Positions 8,853-16,788 of a stretch of DNA of 64,000 nucleotides are shown one piece after another. Every line of letters starts with the position of its first letter. Within the stretch, counting starts at the first letter, position 1. The notes under the pieces are model-generated. The model was not told the DNA's origin and did not search any database. It saw only the letters and a program-made list of their open reading frames with translations. The position numbers and the translations under genes were made by a program. Source of the DNA: Zoogloea sp016790385. GTDB taxonomy: Bacteria; Pseudomonadota; Gammaproteobacteria; Burkholderiales; Rhodocyclaceae. Location: NCBI RefSeq assembly GCF_041916735.1, contig NZ_JAYRYY010000001.1, one strand, 5' to 3'.

Positions 8853-9635
8853 ATGAACCCGAACCAGATCGAACACTACGGCGACGAGCTCTACAACGCC
8901 CTCATCACCCGCACGCCGGTGGCCCCCCTGACCGACCGAGAGCCGGGCATCACCCTGGACGACGCCTACCGCATCCAGCTGCGCATGATCCAGCGCCGCC
9001 TGGATGCCGGTGAAACCATCATCGGCAAGAAGATCGGCGTGACCAGCAAGGTGGTCATGGACATGCTCAAGGTCAATCAGCCCGACTTCGGCCAGATGAC
9101 CTCGGGCATGGTCTTCAACGAGGGCGAGGCGATCCGTGTGGACAGCATGATCGCCCCCCGCGCCGAGGCCGAGGTGGCCTTCATCCTCAAGCACGACCTG
9201 GAAGGCCCCGGCGTGACGGCGGCCGACGTGCTGCGCGCCACCGAATGCGTGCTGCCCTGTTTCGAGATCGTCGACTCCCGCATCCAGGACTGGAAGATCA
9301 AGATCCAGGACACCGTGGCGGACAACGCCTCCTGCGGCGTGCTGACCCTGGGCGGCGTGCGCCGCAGCCCCCGCGATCTCGACCTGGCCCTGGCCGGCAT
9401 GGTCCTGGAAAAGAACGGCGAACTCATCAGCACCTCCACCGGCGCCGCCGTGCAGGGCTCGCCGGTGAATGCCGTGGCCTGGCTGGCCAACACCCTGGGC
9501 CGCCTGGGCATCGGCCTCAAGGCGGGGGAGGTGATCCTCTCGGGCTCTCAGTCGCCCCTCGTGCCGGTCAAGGCCGGCGATTCCCTCGTCTGCGCAGTGG
9601 GCGGCCTTGGCAGTACCTCGGTCCGCTTCATCTGA
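8853..9635 (+). CDS. 2-hydroxypenta-2,4-dienoate (2-oxopent-4-enoate) hydratase, paralogue 1
   Basis: DmpE-type hydratase, 260 residues, converting 2-hydroxypenta-2,4-dienoate to 4-hydroxy-2-oxovalerate. It belongs to the fumarylacetoacetase-like hydratase/decarboxylase family. The family hallmarks are KKIGVTSKVV, the metal-site stretch PRAEAEVAFIL, and EIVDSRIQDWKIKIQDTVADNAS. It begins 20 bases after the dehydrogenase and ends 20 bases before the decarboxylase. In this family hydratase and decarboxylase form a physical complex, and the paired order is kept here. A paralogue of the same length is at 37100. Confidence 0.88.
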   Translation: MNPNQIEHYGDELYNALITRTPVAPLTDREPGITLDDAYRIQLRMIQRRLDAGETIIGKKIGVTSKVVMDMLKVNQPDFGQMTSGMVFNEGEAIRVDSMIAPRAEAEVAFILKHDLEGPGVTAADVLRATECVLPCFEIVDSRIQDWKIKIQDTVADNASCGVLTLGGVRRSPRDLDLALAGMVLEKNGELISTSTGAAVQGSPVNAVAWLANTLGRLGIGLKAGEVILSGSQSPLVPVKAGDSLVCAVGGLGSTSVRFI

Positions 9636-9655
9636 CCCCAACCGGAAGACACAGC

Positions 9656-10444
9656 ATGAACCTCGACAACGCCACCATCCTCAAGCTCGCAGAACACCTG
9701 GAGAGTGCCGAGCTGAAGGCCTACGACGTCACCAAGATCACTGACGACCACCCCGACATGGACTGGGATGACGCCTACGCCATCCAGGACGAGATCCGCC
9801 GCCGCAAGGAAGCCCGTGGCAACAAGACCGTCGGCCTCAAGGCCGGCCTCACGTCCTTTGCCAAGATGAAGCAGATGGGCGTCGACGTGCCCGTCTTCGG
9901 CTTTGTCAGCGACTACATGAGCAGCCCCGACGGCGCCGACATCAAGACGTCCGAGCTGATCCACCCCAAGGTTGAGGCTGAGATCTGCGTCGTCACCAAG
10001 GCGCCCCTGTCCGGCCCCGGCTGCCACCTGGGCGCGGTGATGGCCGCCATCGACTTTGTCGTGCCCGCCGTGGAGATCATCGATTCCCGCTACCGGGACT
10101 TCAAGTTCGACCTGAAGAGCGTGATTGCTGACAACACCTCGGCCTCGCGCTTCGTCGTCGGTGGCCGCCCGCGCAACCTGGACGCCCTGGACCTGCGCAC
10201 CCTCGGCGTGGTCATGGAGAAGAACGGCGAGATCGTCGCCATGGCCGCGGGCGCCGCCGTGCTCGGCCACCCCCTGGCGGCGGTGGTGATGCTCGCCAAC
10301 CACCTGGGTGCCCGGGGCCAGGAGATCCCCGCTGGCACCTTCATCATGACCGGTGGCGTCACCGAGGCCATCGCCGTCAAGGCCGGCGACAACGTGGCCG
10401 TGCGCTTCCAGGACCTGGGCACGGTGTCCATGCGCTTCGCCTGA
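9656..10444 (+). CDS. 4-oxalocrotonate decarboxylase, paralogue 1
   Basis: DmpH-type magnesium-dependent decarboxylase, 262 residues, turning 2-oxohex-3-enedioate into 2-hydroxypenta-2,4-dienoate. Visible hallmarks are VGLKAGLTSFAKMKQMGVD, the metal-binding HPKVEAEICVVT, and EIIDSRYRDFKFDLKSVIADN. The ATG at 9656 gives the family N-terminus, while the open frame further upstream overlaps the hydratase. The paralogue at 40668 has the same length. This operon has no tautomerase, aldolase or acylating dehydrogenase of its own, so its products must pass to enzymes encoded elsewhere, for example at 38715-39640. Confidence 0.88.
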   Translation: MNLDNATILKLAEHLESAELKAYDVTKITDDHPDMDWDDAYAIQDEIRRRKEARGNKTVGLKAGLTSFAKMKQMGVDVPVFGFVSDYMSSPDGADIKTSELIHPKVEAEICVVTKAPLSGPGCHLGAVMAAIDFVVPAVEIIDSRYRDFKFDLKSVIADNTSASRFVVGGRPRNLDALDLRTLGVVMEKNGEIVAMAAGAAVLGHPLAAVVMLANHLGARGQEIPAGTFIMTGGVTEAIAVKAGDNVAVRFQDLGTVSMRFA

Positions 10445-10511
10445 TTCACACCCACCATCCATCCCGAGAAGGCCGCCCCGGAGCGGCCCGGAGACCGAGA
10501 GAGGACATCCC

Positions 10512-13500
10512 ATGGCAGCCAAGGAAGAAAAGACCAATCCCTTCACCCAGGAAACCGGGGTGATCCACCTGGGGGGCATCGATGCGATCGTGCGCCTGAC
10601 CCTCGACCAGGTGCGCACCGATGCGCGCCGGGGGCTCAAGACCGGCATGTTCGTGTCGGGCTATCGGGGCTCGCCGGTGGGCATGCTCGACGCAGCGCTG
10701 ATCCGGCAGCAGAAGCTGCTGCTCGAGAAGCACATCCATTTCGTGGATGGCATCAACGAAGACCTGGCTGCCACCGCCGTGTGGGGCACCCAGATGCTGC
10801 ACACGGTGGGAGGCCAGAAATTCGATGGCGTCACCGGCCTGTGGTACGGCAAGGCGCCCGGGGTGGACCGCTCCGGCGACGCCCTCAAGCACGCCAACTA
10901 CACGGGCATCGGCAAGAACGGCGGTGTGCTCGCCATCGCCGGCGATGACCCGAGCTGCAAGAGCTCGTCCCTGTGCAGCCAGAGCGAGCCCATGCTCTTC
11001 CACCTGGGCATTCCGTCCCTCTATCCGGGCAACGTCCAGGAGATCCTCGACCTGGGCCTGCACGGCTACCAGATGTCGCGCCTGGCCGGTGTGTGGATGG
11101 GCATGAAGATCGTCACCAACGTGGCCGACGGCTCGGGCAGCGCGCTGGTGTCCCCCGAGCGGCTCGACTTCATCACCCCCGACCTGGAGTTCGACGGCCA
11201 GCTCTTCTCCCCGCGCATGAACCTGGGCATGAACGTGCGCGCCGACGCCCTGGAGATGGAGCAGTCCCTGTACACCCGGCGTCTGGAAGTGGCCAAGCGC
11301 TACGCCCGTGCCAACAAGCTCAACAACATCGTCTTCGAGAACCGCGATGCCTGGCTGGGCATCATGACCGCCGGCAAGACCTACAACGACCTCAAGCAGG
11401 CCTTCCTCGAGATGGGGCTGGATGACGAGGCCCTGCGCCGCTACGGCATCCGCATCCTCAAGATGGGCATGCTCTTCCCCATGGAGCCGACCATCGTGCG
11501 CGAGTTCGCCGAAGGGCTCGAAGAGATCTTCGTCATCGAAGAGAAGCGCCCCTTCCTGGAGATGTTCGCCAAACAGGTGCTCTACGGCCGCGCCAACGCG
11601 CCGCGCATCGTCGGCAAGTTTGACGAGGAAGAAAAGGAATTGCTGCCCCACTACGGCGAGTTCGAGTCCGACGTGATCTGCCGCGCGCTGACCAAGCGCC
11701 TGTCGCGCAAGACCCGCGTCGAATCCGCCGAAGCCTGGATCCGCCGACTGGACGAGATTGCCGCCCGCAGCAAACTGCCCACCACCGTGCGCACCGCCTG
11801 GTACTGCTCCGGCTGCCCCCACAACAGCTCCACCGTGGCCCCCGAGGGCAGCGTCGTCTCCGCCGGCATCGGCTGCCACACCATGGCCATGTGGATGGGC
11901 CGTAATGTGGTGATGGGCACCCACATGGGGGCCGAAGGCGCCCAGTGGATCGGCATGGCGCCCTTCACCGACACCGGCCACATCTTCCAGAACATGGGCG
12001 ACGGCACCTACGCCCACTCGGGCAGCCTGGCCATCCGCTATGCCGCCTCCACCAACGTCAACATCACCTTCAAGCTGCTGGTCAACGCCCACACCTCCAT
12101 GACCGGCGGTCAGGCCATCCAGGGTGCCCACCCGGTGGCCAACATGGTCTCCGATCTGCTCGCCAACGGCGTGCGGCGCATCATCGTCACCACCGACGAC
12201 GCCAGCAAGTATTCGGGTGTACGCCTGGATGGACACACCGAGGTCTGGCACCGGGACCGCCTGGACGAAGCCCAGAAGGAACTCGCCGCCACCCCCGGCA
12301 CCACCGTGCTGATCCACGACCAGGAGTGCGCCGCCGAGCTGCGTCGTGCCCGCAGCCGCGGCAAGGCCGAAGAGCCGGCGGAGGTCACCGTCATCAATGA
12401 ACGGGTCTGCGAAGGCTGCGGCGACTGCGGCGAGAAATCCAACTGCATGAGCGTCGAACCCGAGGACACCGAATTCGGCCGCAAGACGCGCATCCACCAG
12501 TCCTCCTGCAACAAGGACTTCTCCTGCGTGAAGGGCTTCTGCCCGTCCTTCCTGACGATCACCCCCAATGCCGCACCGGCGGGGGACGGCAAGAAGCGTA
12601 GGAAGGGCCGCATCCCCGCCCTGGAGCGGGAGCTGCCCGCGCCACCCAAGAAGGTGGACGACAGCCTGGGCTTCGGCATCCACGTGATGGGCATCGGCGG
12701 CACCGGCTCGGTGACGGTGGTGGCCACCCTGGCCAATGCCGCGCGGCTGGAGGGCAAGCACGTCATCGGCCTTGACCAGACCGGCCTGGCCCAGAAGGGC
12801 GGCAACGTGATCTCCGACATCAAGATCTCCCACGCGCCCTTCCATGGCAGCAACAAGATCTCCGACGGGCGGGCCGACCTCTACCTGGGCTTTGACATCC
12901 TCAACGCCACCGACCCGAAGAACCTGGACAAGTGCCACCCCTCGCGCACCATCGCCGTGGTGTCCACCACCCGCACGCCCACCGGCAAGATGATCGCCGA
13001 CCGGCACGTGATGTTCCCGGCCACCCAGGGCCTCACGGCCGGCATCGACCGGGTCAGCCGCAAGGACGACAACGTCTTCCTGGACGGCCAGGCCCTGGCC
13101 GAGGGGCTCTTCGGCGATGCCATGGCCACCAACAATTTCATGGTCGGGGTGGCCTTCCAGGCCGGCACCATCCCCCTCAAGGCCGAGTCCATCGAAGCCG
13201 CCATCCGGAACTCCGGTGTCGGTGTCGAGCAAAGTCTCGCTGCCTTCCGCTGGGGGCGCATGGCCGTGGTCGATCTGGCCTTTGTCGAGGCCGAGGTGGC
13301 GCGCAGCAAGGGGGCGGAGGTCATCAGCCTCAAGCAGGCGCCGCAGCTTAGTGCAGCGGCCCGGGCCATCGTGGAGTCCATTGGCGCCCAGGGCGAAGTG
13401 AAGCGTCTGGCGGAAGTGCGCGTGCCCGAGCTGATCGCCTTCCAGGACGAGGCCTATGCCCGGCGCTACGCCGGCGTGCTCAAGCGCGTGGTGGCCGCCG

Positions 13501-14051
13501 AGCAGGGCGTGCTGCCCGGCGCCACGGCCCTGTCGGAAGCCGCCGCCCGCTACCTGTACAAGCTGATGGCCTACAAGGACGAGTACGAAGTGGCCCGCCT
13601 GCACACCGACCCGGCCTTCCTGGCCGAGCTGGACGCCCAGTTTCCCCACGGCTACAGCGTCAAGTACAACCTCGCTCCGCCGCTGCTGGCCGACACCGAC
13701 CCGCAGACCGGTCATCTGCTGAAGAAGCAATATGGTCCGTGGATGTTCAAGGCCTTCCAGCGCCTGGCCGGCTGGAAGAAGCTGCGCGGCGGGGCCCTGG
13801 ACTTGTTCGGTAAGACCGAAGAGCGGAGCACGGAGCGCAAGCTCATCGATGACTACATCCGGGAGCTTGACGGCATCATCGGTCGGCTGAGTGTCGCCAA
13901 TCACTCTGCTGCGGTGGCGCTCGCCAGCGTGCCGGACGAGATCCGCGGCTATGGGCATGTGAAGGAGAAGAACCTCCAGCGTGCGGCAGAACTGCGGGCC
14001 GAGCGTCTGGTGGCCTTCAATTCTCCGGTGGTGCTCATGAAGCGGGCGTGA
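10512..14051 (+). CDS. Indolepyruvate/2-oxoacid:ferredoxin oxidoreductase, fused alpha-gamma type
   Basis: Large cytoplasmic fusion of 1179 residues that oxidatively decarboxylates an aryl- or alkyl-2-oxoacid to its acyl-CoA with ferredoxin as acceptor. Order: a pyrimidine-binding domain in the N-terminal 400 residues, then a thiamine-diphosphate domain with GCPHNSS and the GDGTY motif near 496. A ferredoxin-like cluster follows, with closely spaced cysteines from 633 (CEGCGDCGEKSNC, then NKDFSCVKGFCPSF), and then the gamma domain starting about GFGIHVMGIGGTGSVTVVATL near 720. It follows the decarboxylase by 67 bases, in the same direction. Fused enzymes of this kind usually serve aryl-pyruvate breakdown, so its place in a meta-cleavage operon is unusual. 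The substrate is not determined by the sequence. Confidence 0.87.
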   Translation: MAAKEEKTNPFTQETGVIHLGGIDAIVRLTLDQVRTDARRGLKTGMFVSGYRGSPVGMLDAALIRQQKLLLEKHIHFVDGINEDLAATAVWGTQMLHTVGGQKFDGVTGLWYGKAPGVDRSGDALKHANYTGIGKNGGVLAIAGDDPSCKSSSLCSQSEPMLFHLGIPSLYPGNVQEILDLGLHGYQMSRLAGVWMGMKIVTNVADGSGSALVSPERLDFITPDLEFDGQLFSPRMNLGMNVRADALEMEQSLYTRRLEVAKRYARANKLNNIVFENRDAWLGIMTAGKTYNDLKQAFLEMGLDDEALRRYGIRILKMGMLFPMEPTIVREFAEGLEEIFVIEEKRPFLEMFAKQVLYGRANAPRIVGKFDEEEKELLPHYGEFESDVICRALTKRLSRKTRVESAEAWIRRLDEIAARSKLPTTVRTAWYCSGCPHNSSTVAPEGSVVSAGIGCHTMAMWMGRNVVMGTHMGAEGAQWIGMAPFTDTGHIFQNMGDGTYAHSGSLAIRYAASTNVNITFKLLVNAHTSMTGGQAIQGAHPVANMVSDLLANGVRRIIVTTDDASKYSGVRLDGHTEVWHRDRLDEAQKELAATPGTTVLIHDQECAAELRRARSRGKAEEPAEVTVINERVCEGCGDCGEKSNCMSVEPEDTEFGRKTRIHQSSCNKDFSCVKGFCPSFLTITPNAAPAGDGKKRRKGRIPALERELPAPPKKVDDSLGFGIHVMGIGGTGSVTVVATLANAARLEGKHVIGLDQTGLAQKGGNVISDIKISHAPFHGSNKISDGRADLYLGFDILNATDPKNLDKCHPSRTIAVVSTTRTPTGKMIADRHVMFPATQGLTAGIDRVSRKDDNVFLDGQALAEGLFGDAMATNNFMVGVAFQAGTIPLKAESIEAAIRNSGVGVEQSLAAFRWGRMAVVDLAFVEAEVARSKGAEVISLKQAPQLSAAARAIVESIGAQGEVKRLAEVRVPELIAFQDEAYARRYAGVLKRVVAAEQGVLPGATALSEAAARYLYKLMAYKDEYEVARLHTDPAFLAELDAQFPHGYSVKYNLAPPLLADTDPQTGHLLKKQYGPWMFKAFQRLAGWKKLRGGALDLFGKTEERSTERKLIDDYIRELDGIIGRLSVANHSAAVALASVPDEIRGYGHVKEKNLQRAAELRAERLVAFNSPVVLMKRA

Positions 14052-14118
14052 CGCCGTGCGCGGGGTCGGGCCTGGCCCGGCTCCGCGCGTCCATTCTCGG
14101 ATATTCCCCACGACACCC

Positions 14119-15297
14119 ATGATTTCGCGCACGGACTGGTCCGTCTCCGCCGTCACGGCGGGCTTTCTCGCCGTCCTGATCTCCTATTCCGGGCCGTTGA
14201 TCATCTTCTTCCAGGCCGCCCAGTCGGCCGGGGTGGCCCCCGACATGATCTCGTCCTGGGTGTGGGCGGTCTCCATCGGCGCTGCCCTGTCGGGGATCTT
14301 CCTCAGCGTCGCCCTCAAGGTGCCGGTGGTCACCGCCTGGTCGGCACCCGGCACGGCGCTGCTGGTGACCCTGTTTCCCGGCCTGTCCCTCAACGAGGCG
14401 GTGGGCGCCTACATCACCAGCGCGGCAATTCTCTTTGCAATCGGTATCTCCGGGTCCTTCGACCGTCTGTTGAAGCATGTGCCCAAGGGTATCGCCGCCG
14501 GCATGATGGCGGGCATCCTGTTCCAGTTCGGGGTGCAGGCCTTCAAGGCGGCCGGCGCCATGCCGGTGCTGGGCTTCGGCATGATTGCCGCCTACGTGGT
14601 CCTGAAGCGCCTCACGCCCCGCTATTGCATGATCCTGGTGCTGCTCGTCGGGGTCGCCCTGGCCAGCCTGCTGGACAAGGCCGATCTCGGGCATGTGCAA
14701 CTGGGGCTGGCCACGCCGGTGTTCATCCGCCCGGAGTGGAGCTGGAGTGCGACGCTGAGTCTTGCGCTGCCCCTGGTGCTGGTGAGCATCACCGGTCAGT
14801 TCCTGCCGGGTATGGCGATCCTGCGCAGCTCCGGCTATTCAACTCCCGCTCGGCCCATCATCATGGTGACGGCCATCACCTCGGTGGCCGTGGCCTTCTT
14901 CGGCGGCATCACGATTGTCATCGCCGCCATCACCGCCGCCCTGTGCACCGGCCGCGACGCCCACGAAGACCCGGCCCGGCGTTATGTGGCCGGGGTGTCC
15001 AACGGCTTGTTCTACCTGATCGGCGGCGCCTGCGGTTCCACCATCGTGTCCCTGTTCGCCGTGCTTCCGTCGGCCTTCGTGGCGGTGCTGGCCGGTTTGG
15101 CCCTGATCGGTGCCATCACCGCCAACATCATGGGCGCCATCAACGAGGCCGACCACCGGGAGGCATCCGTCATCACCTTCCTGGCCACCGCTTCCGGCAT
15201 GAGCTTCCTGGGGCTGGGGTCTGCCTTCTGGGGGGTTGTCATCGGCCTGGTGGCCTACCTGGTGCTGCATCGGGAGTGGCGGGTGAAGTCAGTTTGA
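14119..15297 (+). CDS. benE: BenE-family benzoate/aromatic acid transporter
   Basis: Inner-membrane protein of 392 residues with about eleven or twelve hydrophobic segments. It carries BenE family signatures: VTAGFLAVLISYSGPL near the N-terminus, VTAWSAPGTALLVT, and GITIVIAAITAALCTGRDAHED in the middle. The family is proposed to import benzoate by proton symport. The ATG at 14119 lacks a clear ribosome site, and the frame is open back to 14056, so the start is uncertain. It follows the ferredoxin oxidoreductase by under 70 bases, which suggests that the operon degrades an imported aromatic acid. A hairpin follows at 15417. Confidence 0.85.
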   Translation: MISRTDWSVSAVTAGFLAVLISYSGPLIIFFQAAQSAGVAPDMISSWVWAVSIGAALSGIFLSVALKVPVVTAWSAPGTALLVTLFPGLSLNEAVGAYITSAAILFAIGISGSFDRLLKHVPKGIAAGMMAGILFQFGVQAFKAAGAMPVLGFGMIAAYVVLKRLTPRYCMILVLLVGVALASLLDKADLGHVQLGLATPVFIRPEWSWSATLSLALPLVLVSITGQFLPGMAILRSSGYSTPARPIIMVTAITSVAVAFFGGITIVIAAITAALCTGRDAHEDPARRYVAGVSNGLFYLIGGACGSTIVSLFAVLPSAFVAVLAGLALIGAITANIMGAINEADHREASVITFLATASGMSFLGLGSAFWGVVIGLVAYLVLHREWRVKSV

Positions 15298-15387
15298 TGC
15301 TTGTGGGGGTGACCTCATACCGTCGAGCTCTTGAGGATGGCTTTCCGTTCTCTTTCGTTACATTGGCCGGGGGCGGAGGCGGGGTTT

Positions 15388-15405
15388 CGCGGAGCATGCT
15401 CCGCG
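15388..15405. repeat. Perfect 18-base palindrome
   Basis: CGCGGAGCATGCTCCGCG reads identically on both strands. It sits between the end of the benE operon and the toxin-antitoxin pair. It could be a protein-binding site, a REP-like element or part of a termination region. Confidence 0.6.
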
Positions 15406-15416
15406 CCGCCGTAGCC

Positions 15417-15438
15417 GGCCGGGTGTGCAAACCCGGCC
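15417..15438 (+). terminator. Hairpin after benE (terminator-like)
   Basis: GGCCGGGT pairs with ACCCGGCC around a six-base loop and is followed by GTGGAAAAAT rather than a T-run. It is strong in GC content, so termination may need Rho. Confidence 0.45.
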
Positions 15439-15555
15439 GTGGAAAAATCCCGGCCAACGTCACGCACGTAACGGAACGTCTGCAAGCAAGGGCTCAAGCC
15501 TTACCTGTCGAAGCGAAAGCGCTTTCCACACTTAACGCGAACATAGGCAATTAAC

Positions 15556-15565
15556 TCGACCCCAC
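15556..15565 (+). repeat. Left copy of a flanking repeat around the toxin-antitoxin pair
   Basis: TCGACCCCAC, preceded by GGCAATTAAC, matches the right copy at 16626-16635. The pair brackets the Xre-RES module and may mark an insertion boundary. Confidence 0.4.
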
Positions 15566-15599
15566 GGAGGAGATGCGCCGTGATGGCCTGTCGGTCGGT

Positions 15600-15628
15600 T
15601 TGAACGGTGCGCAAGCTGTGCATATAAT
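15600..15628 (+). promoter_or_regulatory. Sigma-70 promoter and probable operator of the toxin-antitoxin operon
   Basis: TTGAAC (15600-15605) and TATAAT (15623-15628) are separated by 17 bases, close to ideal. A direct repeat of TGTGCAT surrounds the -10 (TGTGCATATAATGTGCAT, 15617-15634), a natural place for the antitoxin to bind and autoregulate. The start codon is 34 bases past the -10. Confidence 0.75.
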
Positions 15629-15661
15629 GTGCATTGAAGTCTCACCTCCGAAAGACAAGCC

Positions 15662-16033
15662 ATGAGTTCCATTGCTTTCTCCGCTGTACTCGAATCGGCG
15701 CGTGAGGCCGGCACGTCACGCCTCTCCGCTACCAACATTGCCGATGCGCTGGACATGCAGTACCAGGACCTGGCCACCCTGGCCGGCGTGCACCGCAACA
15801 CCCTGCGGACTCACCCCGAGTCGCCCAAGCTGCAGGCCGCCCTGCGCGATCTGATGCGGGTGCTGTCGGCCGCCGCGGTGGTGCAGCCGGACACCGAGCG
15901 CGCGTTCTTCATGCTCAAGAACGAGCCGATCCCCGCCTTCCGCCACAAGACCCTCCTGCAGCTCGTGCAGGAAGGGCGTGTCGAAGATGCGATTGACTAT
16001 CTGGAGTCGATCAGCGCCGGGTTCTCGGGATGA
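15662..16033 (+). CDS. Xre/MbcA/ParS-type antitoxin (DUF2384)
   Basis: Antitoxin of the Xre-RES class, 123 residues. An N-terminal helix-turn-helix-like part (LSATNIADALDMQYQDLATLAGVHRNTLR, about residues 20-49) is followed by the toxin-binding domain. The C-terminal domain contains DTERAFFMLKNEPIPAFRHKT and LVQEGRVEDAIDYLESI, the hallmark end of DUF2384 proteins that block the toxin active site. Its stop overlaps the toxin start in an ATGA junction at 16030-16033. It has its own strong promoter, with repeats suited to autoregulation. Confidence 0.88.
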   Translation: MSSIAFSAVLESAREAGTSRLSATNIADALDMQYQDLATLAGVHRNTLRTHPESPKLQAALRDLMRVLSAAAVVQPDTERAFFMLKNEPIPAFRHKTLLQLVQEGRVEDAIDYLESISAGFSG

Positions 16034-16557
16034 TCCTCTGCGACCTGCCACCCGACACGATCCTGTTTCGTGCCCACACGCCCCAGTGGGCGAGCAGGCC
16101 AATCAGCGGGGCAGGGGCTGCGGCCAAGGGCGGGCGTTTCAACCGCGAGGGTGTCGAGGCCCTGTACCTGTCTCTCGATGAGTTGACCGCATTGCGCGAG
16201 TACCAGCAGACCTCGTCCTTCCTGCCGCCATGCACGATGTGCTCATACACCGCTACGCTGCGCAATCTGGTCGATTTGCGGCAGCTCACCCATGGTGAGC
16301 CCTGGGACGAGCTGTGGCATGACTGGCGCGAAGACTGGCGCCATCTGAAGTTTGACCTGCACATCGAGCCGCCCACCTGGGTGCTCGCCGATCTGGTGCG
16401 TGCCCGTGGTTGTACAGGGGTCCTTTTTCCCAGCCAGGCGAATGATCGGGGCACCAATGTCGTGGTGTATGTCGATCGGCTCATCGACGGCAATTCCGTT
16501 GCGGTCAACGACCCGGATGGACGACTGCCCCGTGATGAGGCGAGCTGGAGGCCTTGA
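16030..16557 (+). CDS. RES-domain toxin
   Basis: RES-family toxin, 175 residues, translationally coupled to the antitoxin. RES toxins (MbcT, ParT and relatives) attack NAD or ADP-ribosylate targets. The conserved active-site arginines are visible (LFRAH, R14; GGRFNREG, R36), then ALYLS with Y46 and the acidic DEL region at 50-52. The middle holds WPTWVLADL-like and GVLFPSQANDRGTNVVVY segments typical of the family. Catalytic roles are taken from the family. Flanking repeats and the palindromes upstream suggest that the module arrived as a unit. Confidence 0.86.
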   Translation: MILCDLPPDTILFRAHTPQWASRPISGAGAAAKGGRFNREGVEALYLSLDELTALREYQQTSSFLPPCTMCSYTATLRNLVDLRQLTHGEPWDELWHDWREDWRHLKFDLHIEPPTWVLADLVRARGCTGVLFPSQANDRGTNVVVYVDRLIDGNSVAVNDPDGRLPRDEASWRP

Positions 16558-16625
16558 GCAGGTGTGCTCACCCTCGGAGCCTTTAATCTGGGTGGGGGGG
16601 TGATCGAAATTTGCGGTCAATAAAA

Positions 16626-16635
16626 TCGACCCCAC
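16626..16635 (+). repeat. Right copy of the flanking repeat
   Basis: TCGACCCCAC, preceded by GGTCAATAAAA, resembles the left copy and its flank at 15546-15565. It lies 70 bases after the toxin stop. Confidence 0.4.
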
Positions 16636-16747
16636 AAAGGCTCGGGATCATGCCGGGCTGCTGTTGAGTTCATTCGACCTGCTCACGCGGCGAGTCGACA
16701 GAGATGAACGGCTGCTCGCATCCGAAAGTGATTCGATGAAAAGGAAA

Positions 16748-16767
16748 ATGGGCACCGAAGTGCCCAT
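16748..16767 (-). terminator. Terminator after the PEP-CTERM gene
   Basis: Perfect stem ATGGGCAC/GTGCCCAT with a TTCG loop on the minus strand, followed by TTTCCTTTT. It lies 20 to 40 bases after the stop of the PEP-CTERM gene. Confidence 0.8.
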
Positions 16768-16788
16768 CCTGAATCCACTGCAATACGC

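Larger units (their letters stand above)
15298..15661 (+). other. Non-coding stretch with palindromes, a hairpin, a repeat copy and the toxin-antitoxin promoter
   Basis: No convincing gene is present. The stretch holds a perfect palindrome (15388-15405), a GC-rich hairpin (15417-15438), one copy of a ten-base repeat (15556-15565) shared with 16626, and the sigma-70 promoter at 15600-15628. Confidence 0.7.

Noticed and set aside
10446..14156. Very long open frame on the minus strand (over 1200 codons) opposite the ferredoxin oxidoreductase
   Set aside because: It is antisense to a gene with clear catalytic motifs. Its translation is rich in His, Gly, Ala and Val in the pattern typical of GC-rich antisense frames, and it has no recognisable domain.
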